Of a DNA stretch of 52,112 nt, positions 41,902-49,909 are shown piece by piece. Both the position numbers and the translations under genes were made by a program. Source of the stretch: Acidobacteriota bacterium (GTDB lineage Bacteria > Acidobacteriota > Terriglobia > UBA7540). Each line of letters begins with the position of its first letter. Positions within the stretch are counted from its first letter, which is position 1. The DNA is taken from assembly GCA_902812365.1 (NCBI GenBank), contig CADDZC010000019.1, positions 1 through 52,112 of the forward strand, written 5' to 3'. The notes beneath the pieces were generated by a model that made no database searches, was not told the DNA's origin, and saw only the letters and a program-made list of their open reading frames with translations.

Positions 41902-41993
41902 CCGGTGGGCGGGAGCGTGCTGTTCAGATGCCAAGCCAAGGGCGCCGGATCCGCCGCCCCCGGCGGGCCGCCGGCGAGGGCGGCGCAACCCGT

Positions 41994-42893
41994 ATGAAGA
42001 ACTCCGCCGGCCGGAAGTCATCCAAACCCTTTCGCCAACTGGTCGTGATTACCGGGCTGAGCGGGTCGGGCAAGGGTTCGGTGCTGAAGGCCTTTGAGGA
42101 CCTGGGCTTTTACTGCGTGGATAACTTGCCGGTCGGGCTGATCCCGAAGTTTGCGGAAATCTGTTCGCTGCAAAGCGACGGCATTGAGCGCGCGGCGGTC
42201 GTCGTGGACATCCGCGAAGGCGAGTCGCTCAGCCAGCTTCCTGCCGTCTACCAGCAATTGGCCCAGCGGCATCCCAAACCGTCTCTGGTTTTCCTGGAAG
42301 CGTCCGACCAGGCATTGATTCGCCGCTTTGAAGAAACGCGGCGGCCCCATCCCCTGGGGCGGCATCTGCCGGTGCGGGAGGGCATTCGCCTCGAGCGGAT
42401 GCTGCTGAAGCCGATGCGCCGCCTGGCCGACGTTGTGATCGACACGACGCGCATGAACGTCCACGAGCTGCGGGAGCTGGTTCAGGCGCGGTTCGGAGGC
42501 GTTGAGGCGCGGAAGATGATGCTGATCTCCGTGGTCTCCTTCGGGTTCCGCTTCGGAGTGCTGCCGGAGGCGGACCTGGTGTTCGACGTCCGCTTCCTGC
42601 CCAATCCCAATTACCTCCCGCAGTTGAAAAATAAGACGGGCCGCGACCGCGCCGTCCAGCGGTACATGGAAAAATATCCGCAAACTCGTGAATTTGTCGC
42701 CCGGGTGACCGATTTACTGGTTTACCTGTTGCCGCACTACATTCGCGAAGGCAAGAGTTACCTGACCATCGGCTTTGGCTGCACCGGCGGACGCCACCGC
42801 TCCGTGGCGATTGCCGAGCGCATTGGCAAAGCTTTGGCCGGGGAAGGGTACCGGACCAAAATCGTGCACCGAGACGCCGAGCGGCAGGTTTAA
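41994..42893 (+). CDS. rapZ: RapZ (YvcJ) nucleotide-binding RNase adapter
   Basis: A 299-residue P-loop protein. Walker A is VVITGLSGSGKGSVLKAFED (residues 17-36), then FYCVDNLPVGLIPKF and a Walker B-like VVVDIREGE. The C-terminal domain has SFGFRFGVLPEADLVFDVRF, LPNPNYLPQLKNKTGRD and SYLTIGFGCTGGRHRSVAIAE in parts, the RapZ hallmark. In enterics RapZ senses GlcN6P and directs RNase E to the small RNA GlmZ; in other phyla it is less defined. The frame opens at ATG 41928 with an Arg-rich extension, and ATG 41994 gives the usual N-terminus. It follows hpf with no ptsN between. Confidence 0.94.
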   Translation: MKNSAGRKSSKPFRQLVVITGLSGSGKGSVLKAFEDLGFYCVDNLPVGLIPKFAEICSLQSDGIERAAVVVDIREGESLSQLPAVYQQLAQRHPKPSLVFLEASDQALIRRFEETRRPHPLGRHLPVREGIRLERMLLKPMRRLADVVIDTTRMNVHELRELVQARFGGVEARKMMLISVVSFGFRFGVLPEADLVFDVRFLPNPNYLPQLKNKTGRDRAVQRYMEKYPQTREFVARVTDLLVYLLPHYIREGKSYLTIGFGCTGGRHRSVAIAERIGKALAGEGYRTKIVHRDAERQV

Positions 42894-42896
42894 GAT

Positions 42897-43586
42897 ATGG
42901 AGTCGAAAAGCAGCCGGCGGCAGAGCGCCGGGGGCGAAAGCCGGGGCTCGAGCCGGCCGGCGGCCCCCATCGAGTCAACCAGCGGGGTCGAGGGCCGCAG
43001 CGCCGGCTCGGCAGGCTGCGAGACTGCGCCGGATACGGAAGCTATGGACACGAGCGACCAGCTTTTTGTGGACGAGCGTTGGGTGTTCTCGGCCGGAACG
43101 GCGGCGAGATTGCTCCGAATGAATGAGAGCCGGGTTCGCCGCTTGTTACGGCAAGCCAAGATGAAGGCGCGGAAGACGGCCGACCAATGGGAGATTCCGG
43201 TCAGCGAGATCGAGCGCTGGTCGAGGTATCAGGCCATCCAGAAGTCGGAAAAATTTTTGACCCCGGCCAGCGCCGCCCGGGAGTTGGGCGTCAGCCGGCA
43301 GGCGGTGCATCAGATGCTGCGTGACGGCCGGCTCCCGTCTCGGACGGTCGGATTTCGGCGATTGATTCCCAGAAAAGCGGTGGAGGAAGCGCTTCGGCGC
43401 CGCCGCCATGAGGGTTTATGGACCCTGAGGAAGGCGGCGCACGCGCTGGGCCTGAGCTATCCCCAGGTGTATGATCTGGTGAAGTCCGGCAGTTTGAAAG
43501 CCACCAAGATCGGCTCTTATTACTTTGTGCCGATCGATGAGGTGAAGGCCTTCAAGAATGCCAGGCCGGCGGAACGGGCCAGGTAA
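42897..43586 (+). CDS. Protein with three tandem excisionase-type helix-turn-helix units
   Basis: A 229-residue protein. A disordered, Ser/Gly/Glu-rich N-terminus (1-55) is followed by three clearly related units of about 47 residues at about 63-108, 120-166 and 174-219. Each has the pattern hSxxxAAxxLxxxxxxVxxhhxxGxL...h.P..xV: VFSAGTAARLLRMNESRVRR, LTPASAARELGVSRQAVHQM and LWTLRKAAHALGLSYPQVYD. This is the MerR/Xis-like winged HTH (helix_turn_helix_17 type), usually found once or twice per protein. It probably binds DNA at an extended site. It starts four bases after rapZ and ends before a hairpin, so it likely shares the rpoN-hpf-rapZ transcript. ATG 43044 is an alternative start that would drop the disordered part. 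Function unknown. Confidence 0.85.
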   Translation: MESKSSRRQSAGGESRGSSRPAAPIESTSGVEGRSAGSAGCETAPDTEAMDTSDQLFVDERWVFSAGTAARLLRMNESRVRRLLRQAKMKARKTADQWEIPVSEIERWSRYQAIQKSEKFLTPASAARELGVSRQAVHQMLRDGRLPSRTVGFRRLIPRKAVEEALRRRRHEGLWTLRKAAHALGLSYPQVYDLVKSGSLKATKIGSYYFVPIDEVKAFKNARPAERAR

Positions 43587-43611
43587 CCGGACGGCCAGCG
43601 CGTCCGTCCGG
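43587..43611 (+). terminator. Terminator-like hairpin after the triple-HTH gene
   Basis: CCGGACGG and CCGTCCGG form a perfect eight-pair stem around a nine-base loop, starting directly after the TAA stop codon. GTTGATT follows, so there is only a partial T-tract. It is a credible 3' end for the lptCA-lptB-rpoN-hpf-rapZ-HTH transcript. The rest of the 225-base gap up to the ABC transporter is GC-rich with no gene. Confidence 0.55.
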
Positions 43612-43775
43612 GTTGATTGACGCCGGGGTGGCGCCGCCACTACTTGAGCCGGCGATCGTGCCGCGCCAGCGAAAGTGAGCGCCGCCGGAAGGCCGCCCCA
43701 GCTCGTCCGCGCTATTCCCTTGGGCGGCCAAGCGTTCCCCGCGGGCCCGGCCGCGCCGGCGGGCGGGATGAGAGC

Positions 43776-43796
43776 ACGTGGCGCAGGATACCACGT
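43776..43796 (+). promoter_or_regulatory. ACGTGG/CCACGT inverted repeat before the MsbA-like gene
   Basis: ACGTGG, nine bases, CCACGT, then TTTTGG: a perfect six-base inverted repeat centred about 25 bases before the start codon. It could be an operator, or a leader hairpin in the mRNA. The following Ts also allow a weak terminator. No regulator can be assigned. Confidence 0.35.
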
Positions 43797-43811
43797 TTTG
43801 GTTGAGGCCGA

Positions 43812-45623
43812 ATGAGCGACGTTCGACGCCTTCTAGGATTCGCCAAACCGTACCGGTTGCGCTTTGGGATGGCGATCGTCCTGATGGCGGTGGTCGGTGC
43901 CTGCGAAGCGCTGATGGCGCTGCTCATTAAACCGGTCTTCGACGTGGTCCTGAAACCGGCTTCGCCCGCCAGCCGCATCCTGCTGTTCAACTGGCCGTTC
44001 GATCACCACCCCATCTACCTTGAAGACTTTATGCCACACTCCGTTCATAACGTGTGGACGGTCATGGCGTTAGCGATTATCGCCGTGACTATTGTCAAGG
44101 GTTCAGCGGAATTTTTCGCCACCTATTTCATCAGTTACGTGGGCCATTCGGTGGTGAAAGACCTGCGGAATCTGCTTTATACCAAAATCATCGAGCAATC
44201 GATGGCGTTTTTCGCCCAGCACCCCACCGGCAAGCTGATGTCCTCGGTGACCAGCGACATCGAGAAGGTCCAGGATGCGGTTTCCCGGGTGTCGGCGGAC
44301 TTCCTGCAAGAGAGCTTTACACTCATCGGCTTGCTGGTTGTTCTGTTCTATTACGACTGGCGGCTGGCGATTGCGTCGCTGGTCAGCGTTCCGTTTGTGG
44401 TGTTTCCATCCTCGACCATCGGTCGCTATATCCGCGCCGCCAGCCGCTTCAGCCAGGAACGGATGGCCGATCTGAACCATATCTTGCAGGAGACCTTCTC
44501 GGGCATCCGGATTGTCAAGGCGTTTGGCATGGAACTGTTTGAGACGCTGAAGTTTAGGGCTGCCAACAAGCGGTTGCTCAAGGTGAACTTGCGCTGGGTG
44601 CGGGCGCAGGCCGCTACCGGCCCGATCATGGAGCTGCTCGGAGCTGTCACGATCGCTGCCTTATTGCTTTACGCGCGCAACGAGATCCAGCACCAGGCTC
44701 AGACGCTGGGCGGTTTCGTAGGATTCCTGTATGCCCTGATCAAAATGTACGAGCCTATTAAGCGCCTAACCGGCGTCAACAACTCCTTCCAGCAGGCGGT
44801 CGGGGCCTCCGAACGGGTTTTTCACTATCTGGATGTGCGTTCGGAGATACATGATCGCCCAGGGGCCATTGTTTTGCCGCGTTTCGAGCGGGAGATCGTT
44901 TTCGAGAATGTGGATTTCGAGTATGACGCCGAGACGGCGATTCTGCGCGGGGTCAACCTGCGGATCCGCAAAGGCGAGGTGGTGGCCATCGTCGGCTCGA
45001 GTGGCGCGGGGAAGAGCACCCTCGCCAATCTCATCCCGCGCTTTTTCGACGTCACGCGAGGGCGTATCTTAATGGACGGACATGACATCCGCGACGTATC
45101 GGTGAAATCGCTCCGGGCTCAGATTGGGATGGTGACGCAGGAGACAATTTTGTTTAACGACACTGTTTTCAATAACATAGCTTACGGACTGGAGAACCAG
45201 AGTCCGCAGGCGGTGGAAAACGCCGCCCGCGCCGCGCTGGCCCACGATTTCATCGTCGAGATGCCCCGCGGCTACCAGACGTTAATTGGTGAGCGGGGTC
45301 AAAGGCTCTCGGGCGGACAGCGGCAGCGGATTGCGATTGCGCGGGCTCTGTTGAAAAACCCGCCGTTGTTGATCCTCGACGAAGCCACGTCGGAATTGGA
45401 CACCGAGTCTGAGTTATTGGTACAAAAGGCTTTAGCTAACCTCATGGCCGGCCGGACGGTGCTGGTGATCGCTCATCGACTGTCGACGGTTCGCCGCGCG
45501 GACCGGATTGTGGTGCTCGACCGAGGGACGATCTCGGAGGTGGGCACCCACGAGGATTTGGTCAATCGCGGCGGTATCTATCAGCGGTTGCACGAGTTAC
45601 AATTTGTAGACGCTGAGCCTTAA
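43812..45623 (+). CDS. MsbA-like lipid-flippase ABC exporter
   Basis: A 603-residue type I ABC exporter with a membrane domain of six TM helices (about residues 1-330) fused to an ATPase. The ATPase has VAIVGSSGAGKSTLANLIPR (Walker A), QETILFNDTVFNNIAYGL (Q-loop region), LSGGQRQRIAIARALL (signature), LLILDEATSELDTESE (Walker B) and VLVIAHRLSTVRRAD (H-loop). It fits the MsbA/lipid A export group by length and by the EFFATYFISYVGHSVVKDLR-type coupling region. Its place beside the LPS transport genes supports lipid-A flipping, though a general multidrug or lipid exporter is possible. ATG 43812 has GAGG five bases upstream. Confidence 0.88.
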   Translation: MSDVRRLLGFAKPYRLRFGMAIVLMAVVGACEALMALLIKPVFDVVLKPASPASRILLFNWPFDHHPIYLEDFMPHSVHNVWTVMALAIIAVTIVKGSAEFFATYFISYVGHSVVKDLRNLLYTKIIEQSMAFFAQHPTGKLMSSVTSDIEKVQDAVSRVSADFLQESFTLIGLLVVLFYYDWRLAIASLVSVPFVVFPSSTIGRYIRAASRFSQERMADLNHILQETFSGIRIVKAFGMELFETLKFRAANKRLLKVNLRWVRAQAATGPIMELLGAVTIAALLLYARNEIQHQAQTLGGFVGFLYALIKMYEPIKRLTGVNNSFQQAVGASERVFHYLDVRSEIHDRPGAIVLPRFEREIVFENVDFEYDAETAILRGVNLRIRKGEVVAIVGSSGAGKSTLANLIPRFFDVTRGRILMDGHDIRDVSVKSLRAQIGMVTQETILFNDTVFNNIAYGLENQSPQAVENAARAALAHDFIVEMPRGYQTLIGERGQRLSGGQRQRIAIARALLKNPPLLILDEATSELDTESELLVQKALANLMAGRTVLVIAHRLSTVRRADRIVVLDRGTISEVGTHEDLVNRGGIYQRLHELQFVDAEP

Positions 45624-45920
45624 CTCCGATTCGTGGTAATATAACTACGGAGCGCTGAAATTGTTCAAGAATCATGGGAAAAGCCTGCCGGCCAGCGACC
45701 CCGCGAACCGTCGGATCGGCTGGCCCGGGCGATGGCCGCCCCGCAGTCGAAAATTGACCGCCCGGACATGAGGCTCTGCTGCTCGGCCGGAAGCAGAAGA
45801 TCGGCTCCGGCGGAAGCCGCTAGATCCTTTGTTGTTGAAAATAAATAACTTGTACAGATCTAAGGGCGCCGATTTCAACACCTTCGAGCGCTCAAAATAG
45901 TGCCCCGTGGCGACTGATTC
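45624..45920 (+). other. Intergenic region between the ABC exporter and yicC
   Basis: About 297 bases without a believable gene. GGCCAGC and GCTGGCC form a seven-base inverted repeat with a 22-base spacer near 45692-45727. An AT-rich patch follows at 45828-45863, with TTGTTGTTGAAAATAAATAA, probably the promoter area for the yicC-gmk-rpoZ-coaBC operon, although no clear -10 is found at the right distance. No tRNA or riboswitch fold is recognisable. Confidence 0.4.
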
Positions 45921-46829
45921 ATGATCTGCAGCATGACCGGTTACAGCATGGTCCGGGTGGAGGAGCCGGAGTATTCGCTCGCGGTCAGCATTAAGAGCAT
46001 CAATCATCGATTTCTCGACCTCCAGATGCGGCTTCCGCCCGGCTTCGATGCCTTTGAGCCGATGGTGCGGCGGCTGGTGAAGGAGCACATGAGTCGCGGT
46101 CACGTTGAGGTGACGGTAGGCCTGGAGCGGGCGGCGCGGGGTGAGTTACAATTGAATCGCTCGCTGCTCGAGGCCTATCTGGCGGCTTGCGAGCGCCTGC
46201 GGAGCCAGTTTGGCTACACGTCGGATCCGGATCTGGTTGCTTTGCTTAGAGTTCCAGGGATTGTCGAGGGTGCCAACGGCGCCCTTTCACCGGGCGAGCT
46301 CGACCGCTTTCGGCCGGTGCTCGAAACGGCGGTCGCCGAGGCGCTGCGGCGTCTCAACGAGATGCGGGCCCAGGAAGGTGTGGCCCTCGAGCGCGACCTG
46401 CGCTCGCGCCTGGAGCGGCTGGAGCGGCTGCGGGATGAGATTGAAGCCAACGCGCGGCGCGTCCCGCAGTTGTACCGCAAACGTCTGGAGGCCCGGCTCC
46501 GCGAGCTGCTCGAGGGCGCGGCCGGGGCGGGGGAGCTGGATTCCGGCCGCCTCCACCAGGAGGTCGCTTACTTGGCCTCGCGCTCGGACGTGACCGAAGA
46601 GTTGACGCGCCTGCGGAGCCATCTCGAGCAGACTGAGCGCCTGCTCGGGGAAAGCTCGGAAGTGGGTAAGAAGCTGGACTTTCTGTTGCAAGAGATGAAC
46701 CGCGAGGCGAACACCGTGCTGTCGAAGACCACCGATGTGCCGGAGGTCGGACCGCTCATGGCGCGCCTGGCGCTCGACATGAAGGCCGAGATCGAAAAAC
46801 TGCGTGAACAGACGCAAAATATCGAGTAG
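45921..46829 (+). CDS. yicC: YicC-family endoribonuclease
   Basis: A 302-residue protein with the YicC N-terminal block SMTGYSMVRVEEPEYSLAVSIKSINHRFLD (shown in parts), then LRLPPGFDAFE-like text. The C-terminal DUF1732 region has YLASRSDVTEELTRLRSHLEQ and GKKLDFLLQEMNREANTVLSK, split. A long charged helical middle (about 150-220) resembles a coiled coil. YicC proteins were long unassigned; E. coli YicC is now described as an RNase acting on small RNAs. The gene is regularly found upstream of gmk, as here, with six bases between them. It starts at ATG 45921 after a weak ribosome site. Confidence 0.94.
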   Translation: MICSMTGYSMVRVEEPEYSLAVSIKSINHRFLDLQMRLPPGFDAFEPMVRRLVKEHMSRGHVEVTVGLERAARGELQLNRSLLEAYLAACERLRSQFGYTSDPDLVALLRVPGIVEGANGALSPGELDRFRPVLETAVAEALRRLNEMRAQEGVALERDLRSRLERLERLRDEIEANARRVPQLYRKRLEARLRELLEGAAGAGELDSGRLHQEVAYLASRSDVTEELTRLRSHLEQTERLLGESSEVGKKLDFLLQEMNREANTVLSKTTDVPEVGPLMARLALDMKAEIEKLREQTQNIE

Positions 46830-46835
46830 GAGCCG

Positions 46836-47537
46836 TTGAGTCCACCCCATCCGAAGACCGCCGTCGCGCCGCAGCGCGGGGCTGTGATTGTGATTTCCGC
46901 GCCCTCGGGCACCGGGAAGTCGACGCTGATCCGGCGGCTCCTCAGAACGGTTTCCGGGTTGACGTTTTCGGTGTCGCACACCACGCGCCCGCCGCGGCCC
47001 GGGGAGCGCGACGGCCGCGAGTACTTCTTTGTCGGCCGCGCCGAATTTCGCCGGCTCATTCGGGCGGGCGAATTTGTGGAGTGGGCGAGGGTTTTCGGCC
47101 ATTATTACGGCACTTCGCGCCGGCAGATCGAGCAGGCGCAAGCGCAAGGGCGGGACGTGGTGCTGGATATCGACGTGCAAGGACACCGCCAAGTGCGCCG
47201 AAGCCTGCCCGACGCGGTGAGCATTTTCATCCTGCCGCCTTCGTACAGCGAACTGGAGCGCCGGCTGCGCCGCCGCCACTCCGAGGAGCCGCAAGTCATC
47301 GCCCGGCGCCTGGCGGCGGCCCGCCGGGAGGTTCGGTGCTGGAAAGAGTACGACTATCTCGTTGTCAACGACTCTCTGGACCGGGCTGCCCGCGCCTTGC
47401 GAGTCATCGTCGAAGCCACCCGCTACCGTCGCCAAAGTCAGCAGCCGCGCATCCAAGCGATTAGGAAGACCTTTGTTGGAGGAAAAACTGAATGGAAGTG
47501 CCACCGGGCATCGACAGCAAGTTTCGCTTCATTTTGA
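46836..47537 (+). CDS. gmk: Guanylate kinase
   Basis: A 233-residue kinase converting GMP to GDP with ATP. The P-loop reads VISAPSGTGKSTLIRRLL, then the GMP-binding VSHTTRPPRPGERDGREYFF in parts, EFVEWARVFGHYYGTSRRQIE, DIDVQGHRQVR and VVNDSLDRA. The start appears to be TTG 46836 with AGGAG just upstream; no ATG exists before the P-loop. The C-terminal 25 residues after about 205 are non-homologous extension, and the coding frame overlaps the rpoZ start by 46 bases, so translation of the two is likely linked. Confidence 0.94.
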   Translation: MSPPHPKTAVAPQRGAVIVISAPSGTGKSTLIRRLLRTVSGLTFSVSHTTRPPRPGERDGREYFFVGRAEFRRLIRAGEFVEWARVFGHYYGTSRRQIEQAQAQGRDVVLDIDVQGHRQVRRSLPDAVSIFILPPSYSELERRLRRRHSEEPQVIARRLAAARREVRCWKEYDYLVVNDSLDRAARALRVIVEATRYRRQSQQPRIQAIRKTFVGGKTEWKCHRASTASFASF

Positions 47538-47698
47538 TTGCGGCGAAGCGAGCGCGGCAATTGCAAGCGGGCGCAAAACCGCTCGTCCAGTCGACGAGCA
47601 AGAAACCAACCCGAATCGCCCAGCAGGAAGTAGCCGCCGGCCTCGTCCCCTTTGAGCTGTTGGCCCCGTCCGGGGACGGGAGCCGGCCCAAGGCTTAA
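47492..47698 (+). CDS. rpoZ: RNA polymerase omega subunit
   Basis: A 68-residue omega subunit with the conserved core SKFRFILIAAKRARQLQAGAKP and the later KPTRIAQQEVAAGLVPFEL. Omega helps fold and keep the beta-prime subunit in RNA polymerase and forms part of a ppGpp site in Proteobacteria. GGAGG lies nine bases before ATG 47492. The start lies inside the 3' end of gmk in another frame. The gmk-rpoZ-coaBC order is common across bacteria. Confidence 0.93.
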   Translation: MEVPPGIDSKFRFILIAAKRARQLQAGAKPLVQSTSKKPTRIAQQEVAAGLVPFELLAPSGDGSRPKA

Positions 47699-47772
47699 GC
47701 GGCGGGTTGGCCGCGAAGGGGAGTCAAGCGCCGGCGGTGGAAGCGGGCAAATCGGGGCCGTTCGACTCGGCT

Positions 47773-48999
47773 ATGCGGATCGCACTCGGAGTGACGGGAG
47801 GAGTGGCCGCTTACAAGGCGGCGGAGCTGGTGCGCCTCCTGCAGGACCGCGGGCTCGACGTCCAGGTGATCATGACCCGGAACGCCTGCCAGTTTGTGCG
47901 GCCGCTCACCTTCGCCGCCCTCTCCGGGCATCGCGTCATCACGGAGATGTTCGGGGAAGAGGGCCGGGAGGCGAACGTCGAGAGCGCCATCGAGCATATC
48001 GCCGTCGCCGAGAGTTTGGACGCGCTGCTGGTGGCCCCGGCAACCGCCGACGTCGTGGCTAAGATTGCCCACGGGCTGGCCGACGATTTCCTGACCACGC
48101 TGGTGCTGGCCACCCGGGCTCCCCTGATTGTCGCCCCGGCCATGAATGTGAACATGTGGGAGAGCGCCGCCACGCGGCACAACATCGCCGTGCTGCGAGA
48201 GCGCGGCGTTCGGGTAGTCGAGCCGGAAGCCGGGCCTCTGGCCTGCGGCATGACGGGGCCCGGCCGGTTGGCTTCGCTTGAGGCGATCACCGCCGCCGTG
48301 CTCGCGGCTCTCGGCATCGCCGGCGATCTCAAGGGGGAGACCATCCTGGTGACGGCGGGCCGCACGGAAGAGCCTCTGGATGCCGTGCGCTACCTCGCGA
48401 ATCGCTCTTCCGGCAAGATGGGGTATGCCGTTGCCGAAGCCGGCCGCCGGCGAGGGGCGCGGGTGATCCTGGTGAGCGGGCCCACCCATCTTGAGGCGCC
48501 TGCCGGCGTCCAAATCGAGCGCGTCCGCACGGCGGAAGAGATGGCCGAGGCGGTCTTGCGGCATGCCGGGGAGGCGAGCGTGGTGGTGATGGCGGCCGCC
48601 GTCGCCGACTTTCGCCCGGCGGAGGTGGACTCAGGCAAGATCAAGAGGGGCAACGGGCCGCCGATCCTCCGCCTGGAACCGACCCGCGACATCCTGGCGG
48701 AAATCTCTCCCCGCCGCCGCCCGGGCCAATTGATTGTGGGGTTCGCGGCGGAGACCGATCATGTGGTGGAAAACGCCGCCGCCAAACTGCGGCAGAAGAA
48801 CCTGGACTTGGTCGTTGCCAACGACGTGACCCAAGCGGGAGCCGGTTTCGACGTCGATACCAATATCGTGACGCTCGTCTTTCCGGACGGCACCGTGAAG
48901 CCCCTGGCCAAGATGAGCAAGCTCGAGGTGGCCGCCCGGATTTTGGATGAAGTGGCCGCCATCCGCGCCCGCACCGCGCCCAGGGAGGTTGCCGGCTGA
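47773..48999 (+). CDS. coaBC: Bifunctional CoaBC (PPC synthetase/decarboxylase)
   Basis: A 408-residue fused enzyme of coenzyme A synthesis. The N-terminal CoaC flavoprotein domain has LGVTGGVAAYKAAELVRLL, the active-site His in SAIEHIAVAESLDALLVAPA (in parts), PAMNVNMWESAATRHNI and LACGMTGPGRLA with the catalytic Cys. The C-terminal CoaB domain has ILVTAGRTEEPLDAVRYLAN, RSSGKMGYAVAEA, VVMAAAVADFRPA, KIKRG and VANDVTQAGAGFDVDTN. It joins cysteine to 4'-phosphopantothenate, then decarboxylates the product. The frame is open to a TTG at 47707, but ATG 47773 matches the family start. Confidence 0.96.
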   Translation: MRIALGVTGGVAAYKAAELVRLLQDRGLDVQVIMTRNACQFVRPLTFAALSGHRVITEMFGEEGREANVESAIEHIAVAESLDALLVAPATADVVAKIAHGLADDFLTTLVLATRAPLIVAPAMNVNMWESAATRHNIAVLRERGVRVVEPEAGPLACGMTGPGRLASLEAITAAVLAALGIAGDLKGETILVTAGRTEEPLDAVRYLANRSSGKMGYAVAEAGRRRGARVILVSGPTHLEAPAGVQIERVRTAEEMAEAVLRHAGEASVVVMAAAVADFRPAEVDSGKIKRGNGPPILRLEPTRDILAEISPRRRPGQLIVGFAAETDHVVENAAAKLRQKNLDLVVANDVTQAGAGFDVDTNIVTLVFPDGTVKPLAKMSKLEVAARILDEVAAIRARTAPREVAG

Positions 49000-49033
49000 G
49001 GCTTGGCCCTCCCTTGCGGCCTTCCGAGGAGCA

Positions 49034-49909
49034 ATGGACGAACGGCTTCGAGAAGAGATCGCCGCCTGGCTCGAGTTCTATCGCGACCTCGGGATTGAGA
49101 GTTTTTATTTGCAGCGGAGCGGCGCCGCCGAAACGCCGGGAAGGCCGAAGGAAGCCGCTCTTTCCAGCTCCGCCGTCTCAACCGAGTCCAAAGCGGCGCG
49201 CGCTGAACTGCCCATTCTGGTGGCCGGTGCTGCGGCCTCATCCTCTTCTGCTTACGGGTTCGGGCGAGCGGCCGGGGGCCATGGGGTTCTGGTGCCGCCG
49301 GTCCAGACCTTGAGCCTGTTTGAGTCGGCTCCGGCCGCGCGCCGCGAGCGGGAAACGCTCGAACAGATTCGGGAGGATTTGGGGGATTGCCGGCGGTGCA
49401 AGCTGGCGGCGGGACGCCGGCATATTGTGTTTGGCCAGGGGAATCCGCGGGCGGAGGTGGTGTTGGTGGGCGAGGGGCCGGGCGCGGACGAAGACGAGCA
49501 AGGCTTACCGTTCGTGGGGCGCGCGGGGCAGTTGCTGAACAAGATGCTGCAACTGGTGGGCATTGAGCGCGAGGAGGTCTACATTTGCAACGTGGTCAAG
49601 TGCCGACCGCCAGGGAACCGCACGCCCGAGCCCGACGAAGTCGAAACCTGCTCGCCGTTCTTGTTTCGGCAACTGGAGGCGATTCAGCCGCGTCTGGTCT
49701 GCTGTCTGGGAGCGCCGGCGGCGCGCACGGTGCTGGGCTTGAAGGAGGGTATTCTAAAAGTGCGGGGGCGCTTCTACAATTTGGGCCAGGCGAAGGCTCT
49801 GGCCACGGTGCACCCCGCGTACGTGCTCCGTAACCCGCGGGAGGAGAAGATTCTGCGCGAGGATTTCGAGAAGATTCGGGAGTTTTTGGGCCGGCGGAGT
49901 CAGGGTTGA
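49034..49909 (+). CDS. Family 4 uracil-DNA glycosylase (iron-sulfur)
   Basis: A 291-residue protein. The first 110 residues are low-complexity and poorly conserved, rich in Ala/Ser with a short helix ERLREEIAAWLEFYRDL. The catalytic domain begins near LEQIREDLGDCRRCKLAAGR. The 4Fe-4S cysteines are the C-x2-C in CRRC and a C-x16-C pair (ETCSPFLF ... PRLVCC). The active-site motif GEGPGADEDEQGLPFVGRAG and the second motif ATVHPAYVLRNP are intact, as is NVVKCRPPGNR. It removes uracil from DNA. ATG 49034 follows GAGGAGCA and is preferred to the frame opening at 48947. Its 3' end overlaps the convergent ddl gene by ten bases. Confidence 0.94.
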   Translation: MDERLREEIAAWLEFYRDLGIESFYLQRSGAAETPGRPKEAALSSSAVSTESKAARAELPILVAGAAASSSSAYGFGRAAGGHGVLVPPVQTLSLFESAPAARRERETLEQIREDLGDCRRCKLAAGRRHIVFGQGNPRAEVVLVGEGPGADEDEQGLPFVGRAGQLLNKMLQLVGIEREEVYICNVVKCRPPGNRTPEPDEVETCSPFLFRQLEAIQPRLVCCLGAPAARTVLGLKEGILKVRGRFYNLGQAKALATVHPAYVLRNPREEKILREDFEKIREFLGRRSQG

